A stretch of DNA of 64,000 nt from Polynucleobacter paneuropaeus (GTDB taxonomy: Bacteria > Pseudomonadota > Gammaproteobacteria > Burkholderiales > Burkholderiaceae): contig NZ_CP030085.1 in the NCBI RefSeq assembly GCF_003261235.1, forward strand, positions 787,454-851,453. Direction: 5' to 3'. The translations under genes and the position numbers were made by a program. Each line of letters starts with the position of its first letter. The stretch's first letter is position 1. The notes under the pieces are model-generated. The model had not been told where the DNA came from. It ran no database searches and was given only the letters and a program-made list of their open reading frames with translations. Shown here piece after piece: positions 14,386 to 22,372 of the stretch.

Positions 14386-15198
14386 ATGCAATGCCGTTTC
14401 TCTAACTTGCTTGCTCTTGTCGTCTCGCTACTCCTCTCCCTATCCTTCTGTTCGCCTATCAGTGCGCAAGCCCCAACTGTTGACCAAATGATTAAACAAT
14501 TAGAAAGTTCTGGAGCTATTGACAAGGCGGTGGAGCGGAGTCTTAAGCGCATACGTCAAAAGCAGCTGGCTGCTGAAAAACTAGAAGAGGATAAAGCTGA
14601 GCAACAAAAGAAAAGCCTCGCTAAAAATGCACGCAAAGTAGATCCCAAGATAGAGTTTATATATGGTAAGCCTGATGCTACTATTTCAATCATTGAGTAC
14701 TCTGATTTTGAGTGCCCATACTGTCAAAAATTTAGTGAAGTTCCCTTGAAGCTTGTAGCTGAGATGCCAGAACAGGTGAATGTTGTTTGGCGTAATTTCC
14801 CATTGTCTTTTCATAATCCAATGGCAGTGATTGAAGCTAGCGCTGGAATATGCATCGGAAGATTGGGTGGCAATGATGCTTTTTGGAAATTTTCTGAAGC
14901 TGTGTTTAAGACAACGCGTTTAAATGGTCAGGGTATGCCGGTTGAGAAAGGTGAGGAGCCCAATTTAAAGTTAGCTAAATCACTTGACATCAATTCAGAG
15001 CAGTTTGAGGCATGCTTTACATCTGAAGAAGTTCAAAAGCAGATTAACGGTGATCTACAAGATGGTATCGCTGCAGGAATCAATGGTACCCCAGGTGTCA
15101 TTTTGGTAAATCATGAATCTGGGAAGATAGATGTACTTCCTGGCGCCGTTCCTTTGGAATATTTAAGGGATGCTGTGAAGGGGTTACTTGCAAAATAG
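14386..15198 (+). CDS. Periplasmic DsbA-family thiol oxidoreductase
   Basis: A 270-residue protein with a signal peptide (about 1-28, ending SPISAQA) and a charged helical linker (about 30-85). A DsbA-like thioredoxin fold follows, with SIIEYSDFECPYCQKF (active site CPYC near residue 109), VWRNFPLSFHNPM, and the cis-proline motif NGTPGVILVN (about 232-241). The layout resembles DsbA/BdbD/ScsC-type proteins with an N-terminal extension that may form oligomers. It would make or rearrange disulfides in the periplasm. Two genes for proteins with 12 conserved cysteines lie 3-5 kb downstream, so a service role for them is plausible but unproven. Confidence 0.88.
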   Translation: MQCRFSNLLALVVSLLLSLSFCSPISAQAPTVDQMIKQLESSGAIDKAVERSLKRIRQKQLAAEKLEEDKAEQQKKSLAKNARKVDPKIEFIYGKPDATISIIEYSDFECPYCQKFSEVPLKLVAEMPEQVNVVWRNFPLSFHNPMAVIEASAGICIGRLGGNDAFWKFSEAVFKTTRLNGQGMPVEKGEEPNLKLAKSLDINSEQFEACFTSEEVQKQINGDLQDGIAAGINGTPGVILVNHESGKIDVLPGAVPLEYLRDAVKGLLAK

Positions 15199-15200
15199 AT

Positions 15201-15824
15201 CTACCAACGAGTTGGAATTATGGCGTTCAAGTTAGTAATTTCCAGCTTACCACCACCAAATTGAATTGCTAGAGGACCTGTTTGAAAGTTTTGATAGTCC
15301 AATTTATTTGCCACAGTAATGCCATTAAGAATCACAGTGAGCTGGTTTGATTCAGAGCTAATCAAAACCGTGTTCCATTGGTTGGCTACCTGTATTTTGG
15401 GAGCCTTAATTAGCCCCATTACCGACCCAGCCCCATAGCCTTTAATTGGAATGCTAGAAAGATTTATCTCTATAGCCGAATTGGGAACAATATTATTGGG
15501 GTCTAAGCAATGGGTGAATAGGCTAAATTGAGTCGCCCCATCAATTTTGTAATTAAATTGGAGTTGATAGTCAGTAAAAGGGTATTTACCCACCAGCATT
15601 CCCGAGCCTTGATCTGCGGCAACTCCATTTCCAATTGGGTGCCAATTAGCATTTCCATTTTGATTCCAGGCAGAAGTATCTTGCCCATTAAATAGGGGAA
15701 ATGAGCCCCCTTCGCTGGTCACTAACACCTGGGACATGCAGGGCATTGCCACAATAAGAGTCAAAAAACAGATCACCCAAATAAATTGCTTAATATTTAC
15801 TGATCGCCCAATAAGTTTGTTCAT
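15201..15824 (-). CDS. Secreted DUF1080/LamG-like protein
   Basis: About 207 residues from the ATG at 15824 (MNKLIGRS); the frame can extend to 15851. A signal peptide or anchor (FIWVICFLTLIVAMPCMSQ) precedes a jelly-roll domain of the 3-keto-disaccharide hydrolase (DUF1080) type: FPLFNGQDTSAWNQNG, GMLVGKYPFTDYQLQFNYKI, NSAIEINLSS, NQWNTVLISSESNQLTVILN. These domains bind or cut sugars outside the cytoplasm. It is convergent with the DsbA-like gene (2 bp apart). No catalytic proof is visible. Confidence 0.75.
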   Translation of the reverse strand: MNKLIGRSVNIKQFIWVICFLTLIVAMPCMSQVLVTSEGGSFPLFNGQDTSAWNQNGNANWHPIGNGVAADQGSGMLVGKYPFTDYQLQFNYKIDGATQFSLFTHCLDPNNIVPNSAIEINLSSIPIKGYGAGSVMGLIKAPKIQVANQWNTVLISSESNQLTVILNGITVANKLDYQNFQTGPLAIQFGGGKLEITNLNAIIPTRW

Positions 15825-15904
15825 AGGATCCATTTCAACACAAGCTAACAACTAAGATCTCCTTTACCCAGCCTAACAAAGAGCGTGATAGGGGATACCC
15901 TTGC

Positions 15905-15960
15905 TTTTGATGTAATAACTGATAAATCATTTGACCTATAACAATATGAGGGTCATTCTG
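15905..15960 (+). promoter_or_regulatory. Candidate promoter of the secretin locus (TTGACC-N17-CATTCT)
   Basis: TTGACC (15931-15936), a 17-bp spacer and CATTCT (15954-15959) repeat the arrangement seen ahead of the nitrile hydratase operon (10943-10971). Upstream TTTTGATG and downstream GTCATTCTG also match closely. It lies about 130 bp before the small ORF at 16086. The surrounding 15852-16085 contains nothing else recognisable. Confidence 0.45.
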
Positions 15961-16085
15961 ATTTTAAGAAAACTCCCTCTTTCGCTTAATAGTCATTAAG
16001 CGCCATGCCTGAGAATTTGAATATAAACAGGGGTGCCTTTCAGAAAACCGTTTCGACCCTGTGTATAAAACCATTCAGGAGTTAA

Positions 16086-16223
16086 ATGCATATGACAAAA
16101 GTCATATTTGGGCTTCTTTCTAGGCCGGATTTTTTTGCTTCTGTATTAGCACTTATTAAATTATCTTCAACTTCTGCTACGCGTTCAGATTTTAATGGTT
16201 CATATTTCTGGATATGCCTATGA
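16086..16223 (+). CDS. 45-residue ORF coupled to the secretin gene
   Basis: AGGAG (16077-16081) precedes an ATG at 16086 and another at 16092. The frame codes for MTKVIFGLLSRPDFFASVLA and about 23 more residues, and stops at TGA 16221-16223. That stop overlaps an ATG at 16220, which is in frame with the secretin: a classic ATGA coupling. It may be a real small hydrophobic protein or a leader that sets secretin translation. No family recognised. Confidence 0.5.
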   Translation: MHMTKVIFGLLSRPDFFASVLALIKLSSTSATRSDFNGSYFWICL

Positions 16224-18445
16224 ATTCTATGGGCAGTCAAATCCGCTATGTACTAGCTGTAGGAGCGATCATTTCTGTGATCGGCTGTTCATCTATGGGC
16301 GGCTTAGGTGCGCAGAAAAATTGGAGTTCAACAGATGATGATTCCAAAATTAAAGCCGTACTTACTCCCAAAAAGAATATTAGCCAAGAATTAGTAAAAC
16401 AGGGCGTCATTTATTTGCGCGAAGGTAATTACGAGGATGCGCAAAAAGTATTTAGTGCAGCTATCAAAGTCAATCCTAATAATTCTACTATCCATGTATT
16501 AAATGGAATTAGTTATCACTTAGAGTACATGAATGGCGCCCCTGATAGTAAAGCTCTTGCAGAAACAGCTTATGGACTTGCCAATACGCTAGATAAGCTA
16601 GATCCATTACCCTTGATTCAATTGGGTAGACTGCATATGGAGGCAGGAGACTATCCTCGGGCTGGTAAAGAGTTTATCAGCGCATATGCTTTAAGCCCAA
16701 CCGATCAAGATGCGCTAGCTGGATTGTTGCAAGCATCCTTACTGCAAAAAGATTTTAAAACTGCTCTTTGGGCGGGTGACAATCTAAAGGCATTGAATAT
16801 ATCGTCTGCCGATAATCAACGTCTACTGGTGCTGATGTATTCCGCTGTTGGTCAAACTATAGAGGCTAATAAACATCTAGCGCTGTATGCAAAGCTAAAA
16901 ATAAACGACTCGAAATCCATTCAGTCTCTACAGCGTCAAGTGCAGTTCATTGAAGAGCAGCGAGTCGCCTTTGCTAGCATTAAAGATGATTCGGCATCAG
17001 TCAGTGCAAACATGGCTAAATTAGATATCAACGCATCATCGCAAAGTCCGAAGATGTTAAAAATAGCTGCTGCTCCAGCTGCTCGTCCACCTAAAACAAC
17101 CAATCCTGCAGCCATAGCTGAGGGCATGGCTGTAGAGCAGCAAAATAGCACTGATAGCACTTCTTCCAGTTCAGGCTCCACCACTTCAAGCGCCCCAATG
17201 CCACCCCCAGCTGCTAGTGCGGGAGCTCCTGCTACTAGCGGCGGAGGCGGAGGGGGTACCTACTCAGCGGTATCAATGAAGAATCAAACTGACCGCTGGT
17301 TTGATTGTGATACCAAGCCAGGTCTTGGTAAGGCACCAGGGGGAAGTTATGGTGTCCCGGTCGGGGGCACCTCTGGAGATCAAACGCTTTATCTTGAGCC
17401 TTTGCCAAATCCTTGTGCAAACAACCCCCCTAAGATGGCATCCATCGATGCCGTACTCATCAGGACAGTAGATGTGCAGGGCAGTAGTTTTGGTATTAAT
17501 CTTTTAACTGGATTGCAAATCTTTGCTGGATCACAGAGATCATCGACTACCACTACTATTGGAACTGTCTCCGGAACTTTAAATACAAATGCCAGTGTAT
17601 TGGGCATCGGTAATGCCACTACTGCGACCTTGAATGGAGTAAGTGGCTTATTAAATTACACGCTCAATATTGCTAATTCAACCTCTTCTAATACTCAAGT
17701 GGTCGCTAGACCAACACTGACTGCCTTAGATCGCATTCCCTCAACTTTTTATTCGGGTGGCGTTCAGACTGTAGGCCTCAATGGTGGCGGTGTGTCAGGC
17801 GCTCAAGTCAGTAATATCCCAACAGGGATCAGCCTTTCAGTTACGCCTACATTTGTAGATGATGAAACCATGATGCTGGCCGTAAAGGTTTCCCGCTCCT
17901 TTATCAATGCCTCTAGTCCGATTGGCGGATTTAATGCTGGACTATCCGTTGCGCAGCATGCAGTTACCTCAAACGTTCGAATTAAATATGGTGAAACATT
18001 AATTCTGGATGGGTTGACTCTTAGAACCTTTTCAAAAGAGGAGGATGGGGTTCCAGTTCTACAAGATATACCCATCATTCAGTATTTATTTAACCAGTCA
18101 CAGAAGCAGCAATATGTCGAAAATGTACTTGTCATGGTTACTCCTCGTAAGTTAATTTCTAATGCGAATGATTTAAAAAAGATGGAAGAAGATTTTGCAA
18201 AGAGGGAGGGTGAGTTAACCCCGCAAGAAAAAAATGTCTACGATTCAATAAAAAGTTACCAAGATTTAATAAAGGGCATGTATCCGAATATCAACGGAAC
18301 GCTTGCAGCCTTGCAAAGAGATAGCTCGTATTTTAGGCAGTTTAAATTAGCAGTTTTGTCCGATGAACAGGATAGTTGGGTTACGCAATCAAAGATGTCT
18401 AGATTTCTGAATAGCGTTAGCGATACATTGTATTTCACTAGGTAA
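16220..18445 (+). CDS. Lipoprotein with TPR and secretin domains
   Basis: About 741 residues from the ATG at 16220, chosen for its ATGA overlap with the upstream ORF (the frame opens two codons earlier). A lipobox (IISVIGC) gives an outer-membrane lipoprotein. TPR repeats span about 45-230 (YLREGNYEDAQKVFSAAIKVNP, then LIQLGRLHMEAGDYPRAGKEF). A low-complexity Ser/Pro/Gly linker covers about 300-350. The C-terminal secretin region (about 415-650) includes ASIDAVLIRTVDVQGSSFGIN, LSVTPTFVDDETMMLAVKVS, IKYGETLILDGL, and DGVPVLQDIPIIQYLFNQ. The last is the hallmark of GspD/PilQ-type secretins. N0/N1 ring domains seem replaced by TPRs. No ATPase or inner-membrane component is nearby. Confidence 0.88.
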   Translation: MNSMGSQIRYVLAVGAIISVIGCSSMGGLGAQKNWSSTDDDSKIKAVLTPKKNISQELVKQGVIYLREGNYEDAQKVFSAAIKVNPNNSTIHVLNGISYHLEYMNGAPDSKALAETAYGLANTLDKLDPLPLIQLGRLHMEAGDYPRAGKEFISAYALSPTDQDALAGLLQASLLQKDFKTALWAGDNLKALNISSADNQRLLVLMYSAVGQTIEANKHLALYAKLKINDSKSIQSLQRQVQFIEEQRVAFASIKDDSASVSANMAKLDINASSQSPKMLKIAAAPAARPPKTTNPAAIAEGMAVEQQNSTDSTSSSSGSTTSSAPMPPPAASAGAPATSGGGGGGTYSAVSMKNQTDRWFDCDTKPGLGKAPGGSYGVPVGGTSGDQTLYLEPLPNPCANNPPKMASIDAVLIRTVDVQGSSFGINLLTGLQIFAGSQRSSTTTTIGTVSGTLNTNASVLGIGNATTATLNGVSGLLNYTLNIANSTSSNTQVVARPTLTALDRIPSTFYSGGVQTVGLNGGGVSGAQVSNIPTGISLSVTPTFVDDETMMLAVKVSRSFINASSPIGGFNAGLSVAQHAVTSNVRIKYGETLILDGLTLRTFSKEEDGVPVLQDIPIIQYLFNQSQKQQYVENVLVMVTPRKLISNANDLKKMEEDFAKREGELTPQEKNVYDSIKSYQDLIKGMYPNINGTLAALQRDSSYFRQFKLAVLSDEQDSWVTQSKMSRFLNSVSDTLYFTR

Positions 18446-18510
18446 AAAATATTATTACCAATATGTTTTATTCATTTCTTAACTGGTTTTAATTCCCATA
18501 GGGGTATGCC

Positions 18511-19323
18511 ATGAAGTTTTATAAATTAATTTTTCTAAGTATTATTTTTGCCAGCTCAACAGCATTCGCTGCTGATCCCATTGATTTAAGTGCGTCAGAT
18601 CGAGCCTATTTACTAGCCCAAAACGATGTTAGAAATCCGGCTGATCGACGTCTTGATCCGATTGAACAGAGGCGAGATGCAGACAAAACAAAAAAAACAG
18701 ATTCCAGTGATAGTTCATCATCTAATAAAGGGGCAACTAAGGCTGCTATAGCTGTCTGCTCTGGTGAGTTTGCTTTTTGCGCCTCTTCAACCTGCGTGAA
18801 AACTGGTAAGCAAATTACTGTTAAAGAAAATGGCGGAAAGACTACCAAACAATACCCTGAAGTCGTTTGCAAATGCCCCATCATCACGAAAAAAATTGCC
18901 GTTGAACAAAACGGCCAGCCCTTGGTTGGGATCGCTGCATTAAATGAAGGCAATATGAATGGTTCTTGTGAGCCACCAGCTGCAGGTAAGGTGTGGTCAT
19001 ACTTTTCTAATGCAATCACCACGTATCCACAAGAGAGTGCCGGTTTTGAAAGTAAGCCCGCCGTCTCTCAAAGCTGCCCTGCTAGCGATGGCGGAGGTTC
19101 AAATTGCTGGAGTTATTTATGCTCCATTGATCCAAAAGTGGTTAAAACGAGTACCGGTGATGTTCGTACGGCTACTTGCTCATGCCCGTTCAATGAAGGC
19201 CTGTTTGGTAGTAAGGCGCATAAAACTTCTACTTATACAACTTTTGCTGGCACCTATTCGCCACCAGCTAGCAATGCCTGCAAACAAGCTCCAGTCGGAT
19301 TCCCACTCCAGTTATTGCAGTAG
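18511..19323 (+). CDS. Secreted cysteine-rich protein, paralogue 1
   Basis: A 270-residue protein with a signal peptide (about 1-20, ending AFA). Then comes a segment with AYLLAQNDVRNP, a Lys/Asp/Ser-rich linker, and a region with 12 cysteines in pairs such as CKC and CSC. Landmarks are ALNEGNMNGSC, VWSYFS, TTYPQES, NCWSYLC and TATCSCP. The next gene encodes an equally long paralogue with every cysteine in register. It follows the secretin by 65 bp in the same direction and is probably its operon mate. No family recognised. Six possible disulfides suggest an extracellular or cell-surface protein. Confidence 0.75.
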   Translation: MKFYKLIFLSIIFASSTAFAADPIDLSASDRAYLLAQNDVRNPADRRLDPIEQRRDADKTKKTDSSDSSSSNKGATKAAIAVCSGEFAFCASSTCVKTGKQITVKENGGKTTKQYPEVVCKCPIITKKIAVEQNGQPLVGIAALNEGNMNGSCEPPAAGKVWSYFSNAITTYPQESAGFESKPAVSQSCPASDGGGSNCWSYLCSIDPKVVKTSTGDVRTATCSCPFNEGLFGSKAHKTSTYTTFAGTYSPPASNACKQAPVGFPLQLLQ

Positions 19324-19384
19324 GGTTTTGGTGTTCAGGTTTATTTACTGGTCAAAAACTTAAATCTTTTCTTGAAGGCTAGCC

Positions 19385-20197
19385 ATGAAAATTTTCTCAA
19401 TTCTGCCAATCCTCTTGGCCTGTTTTCAATTCAACGCTTATTCTTTGGGGCTTGACACTACCACTTCTTCTGGACAGCTATCTTATCTGCTAGCCCAAAA
19501 CAATATACGTGATGCTACTGGACATCAAAGTTCCCCTCGTGGTGATTTCAGGGAAAGACTGCAGAGTGCAAAGTCATTAAAATCGACTGACTCGAGCGTA
19601 AAATCAACTGCGGTAGCCAAAACTGAGCTAACTACGTGTTCGGGCCAGAACTATGCCTTGTGTGCAGGATCGACTTGTAGGGCGACTGGAAGAATGATTA
19701 CTGTCAAAGAAGATGGGGGTACAAAATCAGTGAAGTATCCAGAAGCAAAGTGCACTTGCCCAGTAATTAATGCAGAAATTTCAACCGCTAATGGACTTCC
19801 TTTGGAGGGCTATGCCGCTTTGAATGAAGGTAACATGAATGGTTCCTGCATAGCTCCAGTAGGGCATGTATGGTCATACTTTTCTCAAGTAACAACCTAT
19901 CCACAGGAAAGTTACACCCCAAAGTTTACAACTGCTCTTGGAGTCAAGCAGGAATGTCCAGCGGGAACTAAAGCAGTAAATTGTTGGAATTATTTATGCA
20001 CCCTTGATGCAAAAACTACTAATGGTGCGCAAACAGCAACTTGCTCTTGCCCAATCGGAGAGGGATACTTTGGTGGTCCTGTAGCTCCAACCGAATCCTC
20101 AATCACCGAAGCCGGTTCTTATTACCAACCTCCTTCTCTCGCGTGCTCTATGCTTCCAGTGAGCGGACCAGTCCCTACAGGCGCTGGAAGAAATTGA
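19385..20197 (+). CDS. Secreted cysteine-rich protein, paralogue 2
   Basis: Also exactly 270 residues, with a signal peptide (about 1-20), SYLLAQNNIRDA, a polar linker and the same 12-cysteine domain: ALCAGSTC, CTCPVI, ALNEGNMNGSC, VWSYFS, TTYPQES, NCWNYLC, TATCSCP. Sequence between the landmarks has diverged considerably, so the duplication is not recent. It lies 61 bp after paralogue 1 and ends 25 bp before copy 2 of the tRNA-derived repeat, whose hairpin may terminate the operon. Possible cargo or accessory protein of the upstream secretin; this is inference from position. Confidence 0.75.
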   Translation: MKIFSILPILLACFQFNAYSLGLDTTTSSGQLSYLLAQNNIRDATGHQSSPRGDFRERLQSAKSLKSTDSSVKSTAVAKTELTTCSGQNYALCAGSTCRATGRMITVKEDGGTKSVKYPEAKCTCPVINAEISTANGLPLEGYAALNEGNMNGSCIAPVGHVWSYFSQVTTYPQESYTPKFTTALGVKQECPAGTKAVNCWNYLCTLDAKTTNGAQTATCSCPIGEGYFGGPVAPTESSITEAGSYYQPPSLACSMLPVSGPVPTGAGRN

Positions 20198-20222
20198 TTT
20201 TAAAGCTCAAATCATTGCCAAA

Positions 20223-20437
20223 TTTGTCGGGTAAACCGACAAATTTCCGTCTCAAACGATCTAGCCGCCTGCCAATGCCACTCAAGATCCAATGATTTCC
20301 AACCAATCCCACAGATCTTGGTGCCTACTGGACACCAAATCTAAGTACCTTAAGACCATTGTTTTTAGTGTTGTTTAACCTCATTTTTAAAGCTTCTAAG
20401 GCGTAGGTCGCACGTTCGAATCGTGCTGGGCAGGCCA
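20223..20437 (+). repeat. tRNA-Arg-derived dispersed repeat, copy 2
   Basis: Same organisation as the copy at 10370. The opening hairpin is inverted (TTTGTCGGGTAAACCGACAAA becomes the other strand of the loop). Then come GCCTGCCAATGCCA, GCCTACTGGACACC and the tRNA-Arg(UCU)-like 3' half ending GGGCAGGCCA. The tRNA-like part is almost identical to copies 1 and 4, while the middle has many substitutions. Confidence 0.85.
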
Positions 20438-20514
20438 AATTTCTGACCTACTTACCCCTCTTGCCAGGCATGTATCAAAAAGACTGCGGTCTTACAAAGA
20501 ATCCATTACCTCAG

Positions 20515-20581
20515 GACCAAATGAATTTATACCTCATTTTTGGAGACATTGGTGTCTCGGGGGACCATAAGGGGACCAAAT
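20515..20581. other. Possible integrase arm-site region next to repeat copy 2
   Basis: Short direct repeats of GGACCAAAT lie at about 20515 and 20572, with GGGGACCATAAGG between them, 80-140 bp beyond the tRNA-like end. Short repeats like these beside an attachment core are seen in att sites of integrative elements. No integrase gene is present in the window, so this is tentative. Confidence 0.25.
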
Positions 20582-20871
20582 TACTCTTCAAAGGGTTCTC
20601 TAGTCAGCGGTAGGTTATTTAACTTGTCACTCGGGGCTGGTGTTGCGGTTCTCTTATGACGCTGCTCATCCTCGGCAGCAGCTTCAAATGCTCTTAGCTG
20701 CTCAGCGTTCCTCTTAGCGGTTTCTGCCAGTTTAGATGCAGGCATTACCTTGGCTTTAATTAATAACTCCTGCTGATGCTGCTTAAAGGTTTGAGTCTTG
20801 ATCTTGCCAGCGAACTCAAGGTCACCAAGCCCATCTTTGTCCTTATTCATCAGATGCTCTATAAGTGTCAA
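20581..20871 (-). CDS. Hypothetical 96-residue basic/helical protein
   Basis: A charged helical protein (IKTQTFKQHQQELLIKAKVM, LAETAKRNAEQLRAFEAAAE) with a disordered Pro/Thr tail. Its start overlaps the end of the 251-residue gene upstream by 29 bp, so the two are read as one unit. Such small helical partners are common next to phage or island genes. No family recognised. Confidence 0.55.
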   Translation of the reverse strand: MTLIEHLMNKDKDGLGDLEFAGKIKTQTFKQHQQELLIKAKVMPASKLAETAKRNAEQLRAFEAAAEDEQRHKRTATPAPSDKLNNLPLTREPFEE

Positions 20872-21598
20872 TTGCCCAAGTGTTAATGCATTGCTTTACA
20901 AGATACCTCGTTATACCCAGTTTATTAGCAATATGGCGATTGCGGTCTGATTTATCCTTATAGTCCTCTAGTGCGTATATAAACTTTGAGATCATTTCCT
21001 TTGGCAGCTTCATCGCTGGCTCTATAACCTTTAGAACATCACTCCTGTAAACCTCTTGGCTACTGTAATCAGAGAAATGCTTAATCTTAATCACTTCGTA
21101 ATCAATGTCTAAGCGTTTAAAATTTTGCTTAATAATTTTGTATGTTGCATCTCCGAGAGCAATAATTAATGGATCGTGATAACCCAAAGAATTTATTTCC
21201 TCAAGAAAGCTTTGCACGTTCTCCCTCTCAAGCTGCGGATTTTCCTTCAGCTTTTTTAAGACCTCCCCAGAACTCTTTTCCTCTAAGTCCTTGAGGATAT
21301 CGGTCATGTAGCCTCCCCATAAGGGGGTGTCTTTAAAAGCGTATCTAAGCTTGAAGTCTTTAGCTCTTGGATTTGAGCTATGAAAGTTAGCAAATGGCTT
21401 TTCAATATCATTTCTAGAGATATTTAGCCCAACAATGACCACGATTGGATTTAACTCGTCCAATACATGATCACTATCAAAAATCGAAAGATCACCTACG
21501 TTGTCTGCTGGCAGACCTCTTGACTCTGCCCAGACGGCCCAACTAGCAACTCGCCAGTAGCAGCTTTTTATTTCATCAAATTTCTCACGAGTAATCAT
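20843..21598 (-). CDS. Hypothetical 251-residue protein, possibly uracil-DNA-glycosylase-like fold
   Basis: Features include PIVVIVGLNISRNDIEKPFA near residue 51, GGYMTDILKDL, HDPLIIALGDATYKIIKQNF and a C-terminal helical part (DRNRHIANKLGITRYLVKQC) that looks like a helix-turn-helix. The 'GLN.S' strand followed by a later LIIALG-D-A strand resembles the layout of the uracil-DNA-glycosylase-like superfamily, but I could not confirm catalytic residues. With the overlapping 96-residue gene it fills the block between repeat copies 2 and 3, as cargo of a small mobile segment would. Confidence 0.55.
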   Translation of the reverse strand: MITREKFDEIKSCYWRVASWAVWAESRGLPADNVGDLSIFDSDHVLDELNPIVVIVGLNISRNDIEKPFANFHSSNPRAKDFKLRYAFKDTPLWGGYMTDILKDLEEKSSGEVLKKLKENPQLERENVQSFLEEINSLGYHDPLIIALGDATYKIIKQNFKRLDIDYEVIKIKHFSDYSSQEVYRSDVLKVIEPAMKLPKEMISKFIYALEDYKDKSDRNRHIANKLGITRYLVKQCINTWAIDTYRASDE

Positions 21599-21886
21599 CA
21601 GTTCATTCTAAATCCAATACATATGAGACTTATGACAGAAAGGGCTTTACCCCTTATCAAATTCCCAGAATCCAGACCCCGCCTAGTGCCACCCCCCTAA
21701 ATTGGGGTTAGGAGTCCCACGACTGTCTTACACAGTATTTTGGACAAAGGATTTCTACCCATAAATGGCATGTGATAGGTATGGAGAAGGCCCCCCTTAT
21801 GTTTTCCTCTAAATCAGGTGAGGGGGTGTATATTTTTAAAATACTGATAACTTGCTGATAAGTGAAATATAGATGAGACCAACCGA
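21599..21886. other. Non-coding stretch
   Basis: Upstream of the minus-strand pair and before the IS3 fragment. Several C or G runs (ACCCCCCTAAATTGGGGTTAGG) can form a short hairpin at about 21690-21712. No gene is supported. Confidence 0.4.
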
Positions 21887-22036
21887 AGAAGAGTTAAAGA
21901 AGCCCAGATCATCGTGGGGGAGTGGGTCAAGCACTACAACCATGTCAGGCCGCATAGTGCATTAGGTTACAGACCACCAGCACCCCAAACCCAAGTACCC
22001 CAAATAATACAAAATCAACCCATGTTGCTGCAATGA
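21887..22036 (+). pseudogene. IS3-family OrfB C-terminal fragment
   Basis: The frame reads RRVKEAQIIVGEWVKHYNHV, then RPHSALGYRPPAPQ and a short tail to TGA 22034-22036. This is the end of an IS3-family (IS407/IS2-like) transposase: the W-x3-YN-x2-RPH-x-ALGY-x-PP motif. The rest of the gene, including the first catalytic Asp residues, is missing. It is a different IS3 subgroup from the remnant at 6546. Confidence 0.85.
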
Positions 22037-22100
22037 TTTACTATAGAAAAACTCTCTTTGGTAGTGGCCCTAAATTGACAGCAGTTCAACACCACATAGT

Positions 22101-22243
22101 CAGTTCCACCCAACTCCACAACTCTCGGTGTCTACTGGACACCAAATCTAAACACCTTAAAACCATTGTTCGCGCTGTTGTTTTAGCTCATTTTTACAGC
22201 TTCTAAGGCCCAGATCGCACGTTCGAATCGTGCTGGGCAGGCC
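22101..22243 (+). repeat. tRNA-Arg-derived dispersed repeat, copy 3 (5'-truncated)
   Basis: Only the distal two thirds remain: CAGTTCCACCC, a perfect stem GGTGTC-TACT-GGACACC, TAGCTCATTTTTA and the tRNA-like 3' half. The opening hairpin is absent. The anticodon-side bases differ (AAGGCCCAGATCGCACG), but the T-arm and acceptor strand are kept. Confidence 0.8.
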
Positions 22244-22372
22244 GAAGGTGAGAGTGGCCGATGAGATGATATTAAAACCACCTCCGGGCAGTTTTAATTT
22301 GGTCATTAATCATTATTAGAGTAAGGTGAGTTCTGATTGAAGCAATCTAATTTTTAATAACCACTCCTTAAA

